Below are positions 32,938 to 39,800 of a DNA stretch of 64,000 nt, piece by piece. The first letter of the stretch is position 1. Each line of letters starts with the position of its first letter. Made by a program: the position numbers and the translations under genes. The stretch spans positions 62,001 through 126,000 of the forward strand of contig NZ_FZOU01000001.1 of the NCBI RefSeq assembly GCF_900188085.1, in the 5' to 3' direction. A model generated the notes under the pieces. It was given only the letters and a program-made list of their open reading frames with translations, was not told where the DNA came from and ran no database searches. The stretch comes from Granulicella rosea. GTDB lineage: Bacteria > Acidobacteriota > Terriglobia > Terriglobales > Acidobacteriaceae.

Positions 32938-33324
32938 ATGCGCTTTCCTTCCCGCCTTGCTCTGATCGCCGCCCTCGCCGCCGCCCCTGCCTTCGCCCAG
33001 GTCAACACGGCCTCCGTCACCACCCCCGCCATGCCGCCCGCCGCCACCGCAGCCGCCATCCCGGCTAATGCCGCCGATGCATCGATCGACTACGCCGCCC
33101 TGAAGGAAGATGTCGCCCGCCAGAACAAGGCGCTCACCGATCAGGTCGCCCAGCAGCGCGCCATCGTGAAGAAGAACCAGGATCTGTTGAAGGAGGCCCA
33201 GAAGCTGCAGGCCGCCAACCTGAAGCTGGTCGACGAGAAGAAGAAGCTCGAGGCCGAGAACGCCGAACTCGACAAGCAGCGCCAGACCCTGAAGGCCGCG
33301 CAGACGCCCGTCGCCTCCAACTAA
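32938..33324 (+). CDS. Secreted coiled-coil protein, paralog 2
   Basis: A 128-residue protein with a signal peptide (1-21, core LALIAALAAAPAFAQ), an Ala/Thr/Pro stretch (22-45) and a coiled coil (about 55-118) that shares AIVKKNQDLLKEAQKLQAAN with paralog 1. Differences are mainly conservative (His to Lys, Gln to Glu). GAGAGG precedes ATG 32938. It is the better-isolated copy, with a long upstream region holding GGTTACC sites. Function is unknown; duplicate genes bracketing a bactofilin suggest a common cell-envelope role. Confidence 0.82.
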   Translation: MRFPSRLALIAALAAAPAFAQVNTASVTTPAMPPAATAAAIPANAADASIDYAALKEDVARQNKALTDQVAQQRAIVKKNQDLLKEAQKLQAANLKLVDEKKKLEAENAELDKQRQTLKAAQTPVASN

Positions 33325-33366
33325 GTTCGAGCCCTCCCCGACTCCAACCTCCCAGAGAAGCACCGC

Positions 33367-33401
33367 AGCCCCGGCCACGTCGCCGGGGCTGTCGCTTTTT
33401 T
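33367..33401 (+). terminator. Rho-independent terminator
   Basis: AGCCCCGGC-N6-GCCGGGGCT then GTCGCTTTTTT, after coiled-coil paralog 2. It is similar in stem to 31962-31990. Confidence 0.88.
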
Positions 33402-33449
33402 GCACAAAATCCTTGCACAGGCGGTGGGAAACCCTTACCCTCAACCCTC

Positions 33450-34148
33450 ATGCAGACCACCACCTACGCTCCCGCGCTGCTGCTGACGATCCTGCTTGCA
33501 CCGCCCCTGCACCCACAGGCGGCCAAACCGCCGAAGACTCACGCGGTCACCCTCGGTCCCATACGCCGCGTCCCCTACACCCCGCCCGAGACCACGCCCG
33601 ACGCGAAGGACGAGGACACCACCACGCTCAAGGTCCGGCCGCTCTTCGTCGACGGCCGACAGAAGGAGTGGACGACCGGCGAGACGCACGACGTGACCGA
33701 CCGCAGCTTCACCATCCGGCGCGCGCTGCGCCTGAACGACGGCCTGCCCACCGAGAAGGAGCCTCACTGGGTCTGGCAACCCGGCCCCTGGCTGCTGATC
33801 GACCGCGCGACCGGCCGCGTCACCGCGCTGCACCTGCCGGACTTCGACGCCGCCGTCTCGAACGTAGTCTGGTTCCGCGACTACGCGGCCTACTGCGGCA
33901 TCGCGACCACGGTCAAGGGAGGTCTCTTCGCCATCGTCGCGCAACTGGGCGCACGCAAGGCCGTCGCCCAGCGGCAGCTAGGCCCGTGGCCCCAGCCGGC
34001 TCATCCAACGCCGGTCTGCCAGCCCGCCACATGGCAGCGGCTGCCCATGCGCGCCACCATCCAGCCGACCGGCGGAGAAGCCGTGACCTTCGACGTGATC
34101 GGCGCCGCCTCGCTGGTCGAGGAAGGCGATGGACCGGACACTCCGTAG
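33450..34148 (+). CDS. Hypothetical secreted protein
   Basis: A 232-residue protein with a probable signal peptide (1-24, core YAPALLLTILLAPPLHPQA). The mature part is beta-rich, with RRALRLNDGLPTEKEPHWVW, 'WQPGPWLLIDRATGRVTALHLPDFD' (core GPWLLIDRATGRVTALHLPD) and 'DYAAYCGIATTVKGGLFAIVAQLG' (core YAAYCGIATTVKGGLF). The gene's codon bias fits the window. I do not recognise the family. It is preceded by the terminator at 33367 and followed by a dispersed repeat, so it is a single-gene unit. Confidence 0.7.
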   Translation: MQTTTYAPALLLTILLAPPLHPQAAKPPKTHAVTLGPIRRVPYTPPETTPDAKDEDTTTLKVRPLFVDGRQKEWTTGETHDVTDRSFTIRRALRLNDGLPTEKEPHWVWQPGPWLLIDRATGRVTALHLPDFDAAVSNVVWFRDYAAYCGIATTVKGGLFAIVAQLGARKAVAQRQLGPWPQPAHPTPVCQPATWQRLPMRATIQPTGGEAVTFDVIGAASLVEEGDGPDTP

Positions 34149-34158
34149 ACGCCTTCTT

Positions 34159-34185
34159 GTCATTCCCGAAGGGAATCTGCTTCTG
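34159..34185. repeat. Dispersed repeat (GTCATTCCCGNAGGGAATCTGC family)
   Basis: GTCATTCCCGAAGGGAATCT followed by GCTTCTG, just after the preceding stop codon. Same as 27738-27763 except for one base. Confidence 0.65.
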
Positions 34186-34245
34186 TTCCCGGTCGACGCG
34201 GAACCGCATGATGGTAAGTCACGTATCTCTGCTCAGGACAAACTC

Positions 34246-34443
34246 ATGAGACTCGTCATCGCCTTCTTCTTCCCTTGGCTTACCTTCTTCACGATCGGTC
34301 GCCCCTTCGCCGGGCTGGTCTGCCTTGTGCTGCAATGCACGATCCTCGGCTGGCTGCCCGCGACCATCTGGGCCGTCTACGCACTGAGCCAGTACAAGAC
34401 CGACCGCAAGATCCGCCGCGCCTTCCGCGCGCATTACTGCTGA
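34246..34443 (+). CDS. YqaE/Pmp3-like small membrane protein
   Basis: A 65-residue protein with two hydrophobic segments (about 3-28 and 30-47) and a charged tail (SQYKTDRKIRRAFRAHYC). This is the pattern of the YqaE/Pmp3 proteolipid family, which helps membrane potential and stress tolerance in other organisms. AGGAC precedes ATG 34246; the open frame upstream lies in a repeat. The following hydrolase frame begins in the same phase after its stop. Confidence 0.75.
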   Translation: MRLVIAFFFPWLTFFTIGRPFAGLVCLVLQCTILGWLPATIWAVYALSQYKTDRKIRRAFRAHYC

Positions 34444-34521
34444 TTCCGCGCCGGGAGCCATCCCCTGAGATCCTTTGACCGAAAGCTCCGCGCAGCCATC
34501 CTCATCGCAGCCCTCTGCGCG

Positions 34522-35400
34522 TTGGCGTACGCCGCCATGGGCGCCATACTCGCCGAGGTTTCGCTCCGGCTATACAGGCGCCCCCTTGGAGACCCCGCTC
34601 CTTATCGCGCTGCAATCCAGCGGCTGCACGCGACTATCGAGGACGTCTCCGTTGCAGCCGCCGACGGGGCGTCGCTCAAGGCATGGTTCGTCCAGCCCGA
34701 GCATCCCAACGGCCGGTCGGTCGTCATCCTCCACGGAGTCACCGACAACCGGCTCGGCGCATCGGGATTCTCCGCCATGTTTCTGAATAAGGGATACGCT
34801 GTGCTGCTACCCGACTCCCGCGCGCACGGCTTATCCGGAGGCTCGATCGCCACGTACGGCGTGCTCGAGCGCGAGGACGTGCATCGCTGGGCGCAATGGC
34901 TGCGCACCCGCGCGCCGGGCTGCACCTATCTGCTGGGCGAATCCATGGGTGCGGCCATCGGCCTGCAAGCCGAACCCGTAACCCCGCAGCTCTGCGCCGC
35001 CGCGGTGGAGTCGCCTTACTCCACCTTCCGCGCCATCTCCTACGAGCGTCTCGGTCGCGGCGCACACACCGGCGCACTCTTCTGGCGCACGCTTGGCCGA
35101 CCGATCATCGAATTCGCCATCCTCTATACCCAGCTACGTTACGGCGTCCAACTGCCGAACGCGAATCCCGAGGCGGCCGTGATGAGCGCCGCAACCCCGA
35201 CCCTGCTGATCGCCGGCGACAAGGACGTCGACATCCCCATGCATCATGCGCAGGAGCTCGAACGCCTCTGCGCCAGCCACTGCGCGCTTTGGATCGTACC
35301 GGGCGCGGCGCACGGCGAAGCCTCGCTCGTCGCCCATGCCGAGTTCGAAAACCGGGTGATCGGCTGGTTTGAGAGCCACGACGACGCGCCTGCTCCATGA
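34522..35400 (+). CDS. Alpha/beta hydrolase, probably membrane-anchored
   Basis: A 292-residue hydrolase from TTG 34522. The core fold has VVILHGVTDNRLGASGF (oxyanion region), nucleophile elbow LLGESMGAA (Ser), acid residue in 'PTLLIAGDKDVDIP', and His in 'VPGAAHGEASL'. The frame is open upstream to 34444, and the encoded LRAAILIAALCALAYAAMGA would be a membrane anchor. Between 34444 and 34522 the only reasonable start is CTG 34465, with GGGAG 7 bases upstream. I therefore suspect translation starts at CTG 34465, but report the conventional start. Substrate unknown. Confidence 0.85.
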   Translation: MAYAAMGAILAEVSLRLYRRPLGDPAPYRAAIQRLHATIEDVSVAAADGASLKAWFVQPEHPNGRSVVILHGVTDNRLGASGFSAMFLNKGYAVLLPDSRAHGLSGGSIATYGVLEREDVHRWAQWLRTRAPGCTYLLGESMGAAIGLQAEPVTPQLCAAAVESPYSTFRAISYERLGRGAHTGALFWRTLGRPIIEFAILYTQLRYGVQLPNANPEAAVMSAATPTLLIAGDKDVDIPMHHAQELERLCASHCALWIVPGAAHGEASLVAHAEFENRVIGWFESHDDAPAP

Positions 35401-35405
35401 CTCGT

Positions 35406-36056
35406 CTAAGCCTTCACGCGTCCGCGCCGCCGGAACGAGAACGTCCGCCAGTTCAGCAGGATGCTCAAAATCCGCAGGGTGAAGCCGACGATGACGCCGG
35501 TCGCGACCGCCCATATCTGCTCCGCGCCGAGCGTGCTCGCCAGCAGATACGCGCCCGCGGCCAGGGCGGCGGCGATCGCGTAGAAGTTGCCGCGTTCGAA
35601 GACGCGCGGGGTCGAGCCGCTGAGCACGTCGCGCAGCGACCCTCCGCCCACGGCCGTGACCACGCCCAGCATGATCGCCGGCAGCCAGCTCATACCGAAG
35701 CTCTCCGCGCGCGCCGTGCCCGAGACGGCGAAGAGCGAGATGGCCGCCGCGTCGATGTAGAGCATCAGTTGCTCGGCGCGCCGGTCGATACGCGCCACCA
35801 GCAGCAGCGTGAGCAGCGCCGCCAGAATCGCCACATAGCAGTAGTAGACATCGACCAGCGCCAGCGGCGGCCCGTGCTGCAGCAGCACGTCGCGCACAAT
35901 GCCTCCGCCAAGCGCCGAGATGAGCCCCAGCCCGAGCACGCCGATAATGTCGTAGTCGTAACGCGGATGCCGGTACGCATGCAGCGCGCCGCCGATGCTG
36001 CCCACCGCAATACCGGCAAAGTCGAGCGCGGAGATGAGGGTTTGGATATGGAACAC
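35406..36056 (-). CDS. UPF0126/TRIC-like membrane channel or glycine transporter
   Basis: A 216-residue membrane protein with about seven hydrophobic segments in a duplicated three-helix arrangement. The repeated motifs ALGGGIVRDVLLQHGPP (first half) and AVGGGSLRDVLSG (second half) are diagnostic: GGG..RD. The family is UPF0126 (YadS/YicG), related to trimeric intracellular cation channels, with glycine transport reported for YicG-type members. It is convergent with the hydrolase gene and divergent from the FmdE gene, standing alone. Confidence 0.9.
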   Translation of the reverse strand: MFHIQTLISALDFAGIAVGSIGGALHAYRHPRYDYDIIGVLGLGLISALGGGIVRDVLLQHGPPLALVDVYYCYVAILAALLTLLLVARIDRRAEQLMLYIDAAAISLFAVSGTARAESFGMSWLPAIMLGVVTAVGGGSLRDVLSGSTPRVFERGNFYAIAAALAAGAYLLASTLGAEQIWAVATGVIVGFTLRILSILLNWRTFSFRRRGRVKA

Positions 36057-36112
36057 GGCTTACCTTCGTATGCTGGGGTCTGGCTCTATCGTACGCCGGG
36101 TAGAATCACAGC

Positions 36113-36733
36113 ATGTTGAGCCTCGAACCCCTCCTCCGCGAGGCCGAAGTCGCGCACGGCCACCTCTGCGCGGGCCAGATCCTCGGCGTGCGCATGGCGA
36201 TGCTGGCCTGCGAGCGGCTGGGCGTCACCGATCCACGCGGCGCGGAGCGCAAACGCCTCGTCACCTATGTCGAGATCGATCGTTGCGCCACCGACGCCAT
36301 CGCGGTCGTCACCGGCTGCCGCCTCGGCAAGCGCGCGCTCAAGTTCCGCGACTGGGGCAAGATGGCCGCGACCTTTGTGGACCTGACGCAACCGCTTCCC
36401 AGCGCTGAGGTTCCCACCTTCAAGGCCATCCGGGTCGCCGCGCGGGAGTCGTCCAAGCAGCGCGCGCGCGAGCTCTACCCCGAGATCGCCGACAAGAACA
36501 AGCAACAGATGCACGCCTATCGCGAGATGCCCGACGCCGACCTCTTCACCGAGGAGTGGGTCGCCGTGCCGCTGCACCCGCGCGAGATGCCGGGGTACAA
36601 GTCCGCCCGCATCGCCTGCGCGGTGTGCGGCGAGGGCATCAACTACGACCGCGAGAGAGTGGTCGATGGGCAGACGCTCTGCCAGGGCTGCGCTGAACCG
36701 GAAGACCGCTACTACCGGCCGCTTACACCGTAG
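36113..36733 (+). CDS. FmdE family protein with C-terminal zinc-finger-like motif
   Basis: A 206-residue protein. The FmdE domain (about 1-140) includes 'HGHLCAGQILGVRMAML' (core AHGHLCAGQILGVRMA), 'VEIDRCATDAIAVVTGCRLGKR' (core RCATDAIAVVTGCRLGK), and FRDWGKMAATF. The C-terminus has the four-cysteine 'CAVCGEGIN...LCQGCAEPE' zinc-finger-like pattern. FmdE is known as a subunit-linked protein of formylmethanofuran dehydrogenase, but this organism is not expected to make methane and no other fmd genes are seen, so the function here is open. Candidate metal ligands are intact. Confidence 0.85.
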   Translation: MLSLEPLLREAEVAHGHLCAGQILGVRMAMLACERLGVTDPRGAERKRLVTYVEIDRCATDAIAVVTGCRLGKRALKFRDWGKMAATFVDLTQPLPSAEVPTFKAIRVAARESSKQRARELYPEIADKNKQQMHAYREMPDADLFTEEWVAVPLHPREMPGYKSARIACAVCGEGINYDRERVVDGQTLCQGCAEPEDRYYRPLTP

Positions 36734-36795
36734 ACCGTCCTCATCGGACAAACTGCTAGTCATCACGAACGCAGGCAAACAACCCGCCACAAACG

Positions 36796-36829
36796 GCAAA
36801 GCCGGTGCGAGAGTTCGCACCGGCTTTGC
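36796..36829. terminator. Hairpin between convergent genes
   Basis: GCAAAGCCGGTGCGA-N4-TCGCACCGGCTTTGC, a perfect 15-base stem, between the FmdE gene and the convergent small secreted protein gene. Only short A/T runs flank it. Confidence 0.75.
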
Positions 36830-36847
36830 AAAAGTTTGAAGTACCAG

Positions 36848-37123
36848 TTAGCGGCGATAGCCGTAGACCGGGCCATGATGGTAGCGGTCATACGCCCATC
36901 CGTCGTGGCGATAGCCGTAGCCGTAGCCATAGGCCGGAACCACGTAGCGCGGACCATAGTAGCGGGGCGCGACGTACACCGGACGAACGGGGGCGCCGAA
37001 CCGGACGCCAACGGCAAAACCCTGAGCCTCAGCCTTGGCCGGAGCAGCCATCACAACCGCACCCGCCAGTACGCCAACTGTGAGAACCTTCGCAACCATC
37101 GCCTTCACGTTTGTGATCGTCAT
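36848..37123 (-). CDS. Small secreted Tyr/Pro/Gly-rich protein
   Basis: A 91-residue protein with a signal peptide (1-34, core VLTVGVLAGAVVMAAPAKAEA) and a mature part of low complexity rich in Tyr, Gly, Pro, Arg, for example VYVAPRYYGPRYVVPAYGYG and YDRYHHGPVYGYRR. Such proteins are common in acidobacteria and may be envelope or matrix components, but I know no function. AAGGAG lies 6 bases before ATG 37123; a longer frame starting at 37144 is less likely. A strong hairpin (37206-37267) lies upstream. Confidence 0.75.
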   Translation of the reverse strand: MTITNVKAMVAKVLTVGVLAGAVVMAAPAKAEAQGFAVGVRFGAPVRPVYVAPRYYGPRYVVPAYGYGYGYRHDGWAYDRYHHGPVYGYRR

Positions 37124-37205
37124 GACTATCTCCTTTGGATTCATATCTCTCGAATCCGTGTAACAGTAAAGGAAACACTCATTCCCGTAAACGTGTTGCG
37201 CACAA

Positions 37206-37267
37206 CCTTTTGCCGGAGTCTGGGTATACAGCCCATGATTTCGGGCGGCCCAGACTCCGGCAAAAGG
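37206..37267. terminator. Long perfect hairpin between two small secreted protein genes
   Basis: Arms of 19 bases, CCTTTTGCCGGAGTCTGGG and its exact complement, separated by 24 bases that themselves include GCCC/GGGC. It lies 18 bases after the stop of the 57-residue protein (reading leftwards) and before the 91-residue protein gene. A terminator or an attenuator are both possible. Confidence 0.6.
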
Positions 37268-37284
37268 CGTGGCGGAAAGATGAT

Positions 37285-37458
37285 TTAGCGCTTGCGTCCG
37301 AGACGTGCGCGCAGCGAGGTGAAGGCCGCACCCGCACCGCCCACCAGGGCGAGCACGATGGTCGGGTTCTCGGGCGAGTTGTCGCAGCCAGTCTGTGCGT
37401 GCGCAGCCAGGGGAGCGATCAGGATGACGAGGGCGATAAGTCCAATGCGACGGGTCAT
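37285..37458 (-). CDS. Small PEP-CTERM-like secreted protein
   Basis: A 57-residue protein with a signal peptide (1-22, core IGLIALVILIAPLAAHAQ) followed almost directly by a sorting-like C-terminus: SPENPTIVLALVGGAGAAF, a hydrophobic helix, and a basic end SLRARLGRKR. This tripartite pattern (PEN/PEP, transmembrane helix, Arg cluster) resembles PEP-CTERM proteins cut by exosortase, though with PEN instead of PEP. There is almost no mature sequence between signal and tail. AAAGGA precedes ATG 37458. No exosortase gene is in the window. Confidence 0.65.
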   Translation of the reverse strand: MTRRIGLIALVILIAPLAAHAQTGCDNSPENPTIVLALVGGAGAAFTSLRARLGRKR

Positions 37459-37650
37459 GAAAAATCCTTTCGATACGGCGGAAATCCGCCGGTCGTGTTC
37501 GCTGCGCTGCAACGTGATCGCAACATTTTTGGTGTTACCAGCCTGCGCCGGACTGCTGGTAAGAAACACTATACAGATTCGAAACGCGGAATCCAATGAA
37601 CTTCATCACCCATCTGGGAGCAAAGGTGGGTGTCATTCGAAACACATGGC

Positions 37651-39546
37651 TTACACCGCAAGCGGTTGTTCTTCCATCAACTTTTCGACGCGTTCCCGAT
37701 ACTCCTCCACCACCTCGGGCTTGACGCGCATCAGAGCCGACATCGTCTCGACCAGCAACAGGCGGGCTGGCACATTCATCGGCAGGTCGTTGCACATCTT
37801 CAACTCGCCGTCCAGGATGTCGCGCTCGCCGTTGAGGAAGTTGGCCGGCGCGCCCTGCCCGGTGGCGTCCATCGAAGCGCAACGGACGGCGAGCAACTGC
37901 TCCAGCCGCAACAGGTAGCCGGAGAAGGCCTGGTCTGCGGGAACTTCGTAACGCGGCGAGACGACCGCTGCGCCGGGCGCGACGGCGTCCAGCAGCTCCA
38001 CCACCTCGTCGGCCAGTCCGGGCAGACCGTCCTCGGGCGCGCTTGCCGGGAACTCGGCGAACATCTCGCCGATGCGTACGCCGTCGGCGACGCGGATGAA
38101 GGCCAGCTCCGCGGTCCACGGCTCGACCGTCGCGTCGAGATGCACGGAGACGGCGTAGGTGCTGGCGGTCGGGTCGACGCCGGGCGCGCCCGTCTGACCG
38201 CCAACCGCCGCGGCCGTCTGCTCGTCGCTCCAGGCGGAACTGGAAATCACGAAGCCGCTCTGCGGGCCGGTGGCCCAGGGGAGCATCGCGCGACCCTGCA
38301 CGGCGGTGCGCATGGCGACCTGCTCGGCCAGAAAGAGCGGCAGCGACCGCGTCATGCGGCCCATGATGTCGGCCAGGCGAACGTCGATGCCCTCCGGGCC
38401 AGCCTTGGGCGTCTCCGCCGTGCCGCCGAGAAAGGTGACCGAGACCTCTCCGCGCGCCTGCTCACCGCCGAAGAGGCTCCACGCGGGAGAACCCATCGGC
38501 AACCAGATAGGGCCGTCGATGCGCAGCATGCCGATCTGCACCTCGCCGGAGACGGGTGCGCCGAGCGCGCCGCCCTGCACCTTGGCCAGCTCCTGCCGCC
38601 AGAAGTTGAGCGCATCGCGCCACTCCGGCCGCTGGAAGCCGTCCAGTGCGGCGACGATCTGCGCTGCGGCCGCGTAGTTCTGAAGGTCGTAGTTCGCCTT
38701 GATGAGGTTGTTGCCGACGGGCAGGCCGTGCATCTCCGGCACGAACGCCGGGCCGGTCAGCTCGACCAGCTCCGCCAGGTAGCCCGCGCCGCCAAGGTCG
38801 CCGCTCATCTGCATCAGGAAGTCGCCGGGGATGGCCGGCAGACCAAGCTCCTGCACCATCTTGTTCGCGCGGCTGAGCGCCTCGCGGTAGAGCTCTATCG
38901 CGGCGGGGAGGTCGCCCGCAGCCAGCGCCGGACGCGCCAGCCAGAGCAGCGCGCGCCAGCTTCCCGGCAACGCCGCGACGCGTTCGAGCGCCGCACGCGC
39001 AGCCGGCTCGCCACCCTTCTCCTGCTCCTGCGCGACATACCAGCCGAGGCCGTTGTCGAGGTTCGGCTCGATCTCGAGCGCGCGCCACAGGGTCTCCTCG
39101 GCCTTCGCCGTCTCGCCCTTGCCCGCGTAGACCTTAGCCAGGTTGGTGAGGACGGAGCCGTCATCGCCGTGCTTCTCGGTATAAACCTCCAGCGCAATCT
39201 GCGCCTCGTCGAGTTTGCCCTGCTGAATCAACACGATGCCCCAGATGCAGGCGCCGCGTGCGGGGATGGGATCGGTGAGCGACAGGTGCTCGGCGGCCTC
39301 GGCCACCTCATCGACGAAGCCGTCGTTGAGCGAGTTGAGGATCAGCAGGTAGCTCTGCTCAGGGTTGTCCCAGAGCTCGCGGAGCATGTTGGGCAGCACA
39401 TTGGTGCGCCACTCCTCGCGCGGAACGATGACCTCGCGGCCCTCCTGATCGAAGGCGCGAATGCCGCCCTCCGGCTGTGTCGGCTGCTGCTGTTCCTGTT
39501 CTTCTTCCGGCTTGCGTGCTCCGCCCATCTCTACGAGGTCGCCCAT
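37651..39546 (-). CDS. Tetratricopeptide repeat protein
   Basis: A 631-residue cytosolic protein without a signal peptide. The N-terminus has an acidic, Gln-rich segment (10-30). Two or more TPR-like helical repeats lie about 95-180 ('GDDGSVLTNLAKVYAGKGETAKAEETLWRALEIEPN', core TNLAKVYAGKGETAKAEETL), and another at about 190-235. The C-terminal half (about 300-620) is an unrecognised domain with mixed beta/alpha pattern, GGEQARGEVSVTFLGGTAET and YAVSVHLDATVEPWTAELAF. It is probably a protein interaction platform; the function is unknown. Upstream lies a REP element, and the gene stands alone. Confidence 0.78.
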   Translation of the reverse strand: MGDLVEMGGARKPEEEQEQQQPTQPEGGIRAFDQEGREVIVPREEWRTNVLPNMLRELWDNPEQSYLLILNSLNDGFVDEVAEAAEHLSLTDPIPARGACIWGIVLIQQGKLDEAQIALEVYTEKHGDDGSVLTNLAKVYAGKGETAKAEETLWRALEIEPNLDNGLGWYVAQEQEKGGEPAARAALERVAALPGSWRALLWLARPALAAGDLPAAIELYREALSRANKMVQELGLPAIPGDFLMQMSGDLGGAGYLAELVELTGPAFVPEMHGLPVGNNLIKANYDLQNYAAAAQIVAALDGFQRPEWRDALNFWRQELAKVQGGALGAPVSGEVQIGMLRIDGPIWLPMGSPAWSLFGGEQARGEVSVTFLGGTAETPKAGPEGIDVRLADIMGRMTRSLPLFLAEQVAMRTAVQGRAMLPWATGPQSGFVISSSAWSDEQTAAAVGGQTGAPGVDPTASTYAVSVHLDATVEPWTAELAFIRVADGVRIGEMFAEFPASAPEDGLPGLADEVVELLDAVAPGAAVVSPRYEVPADQAFSGYLLRLEQLLAVRCASMDATGQGAPANFLNGERDILDGELKMCNDLPMNVPARLLLVETMSALMRVKPEVVEEYRERVEKLMEEQPLAV

Positions 39547-39655
39547 GCTGAATCCCTTCGATCTTTCCGCTTCTGTATAGGGTCCGGGCGGGTGGCCCGG
39601 ACGGTTCGATCTTTTGTGGTCTCCGGATGACGCTCGATGCGCGCAAGCCGAAAAC

Positions 39656-39722
39656 CGTACCTCAGCGGCTAAAGCCGCGTTCTACTCCACGCTTTACGGC
39701 ACGGCTGAAGCCGTGCCCTTAA
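39656..39722. repeat. REP half-element
   Basis: CGTACCTCAGCGGCTAAAGC ... GGCACGGCTGAAGCCGTGCC-CTTAA, the reverse orientation of the 26114 element. In the gap (39547-39800) between the TPR and gatA genes; a short direct repeat of GGCTTTT...CATGTTTTC (39761-39804) follows it. Confidence 0.8.
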
Positions 39723-39800
39723 TCACAGCCGATTCACCGCTCTTGCGCAGTCTTTCGACCGGCTTTTGCGCATGTTTTCGGCAGGCTTTTCAACATGTTT

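Noticed and set aside
37630..39630. 666-codon frame antisense to the TPR gene
   Set aside because: Arg/Gln/His-rich shadow composition; the minus-strand frame has TPR repeats and good codon use.
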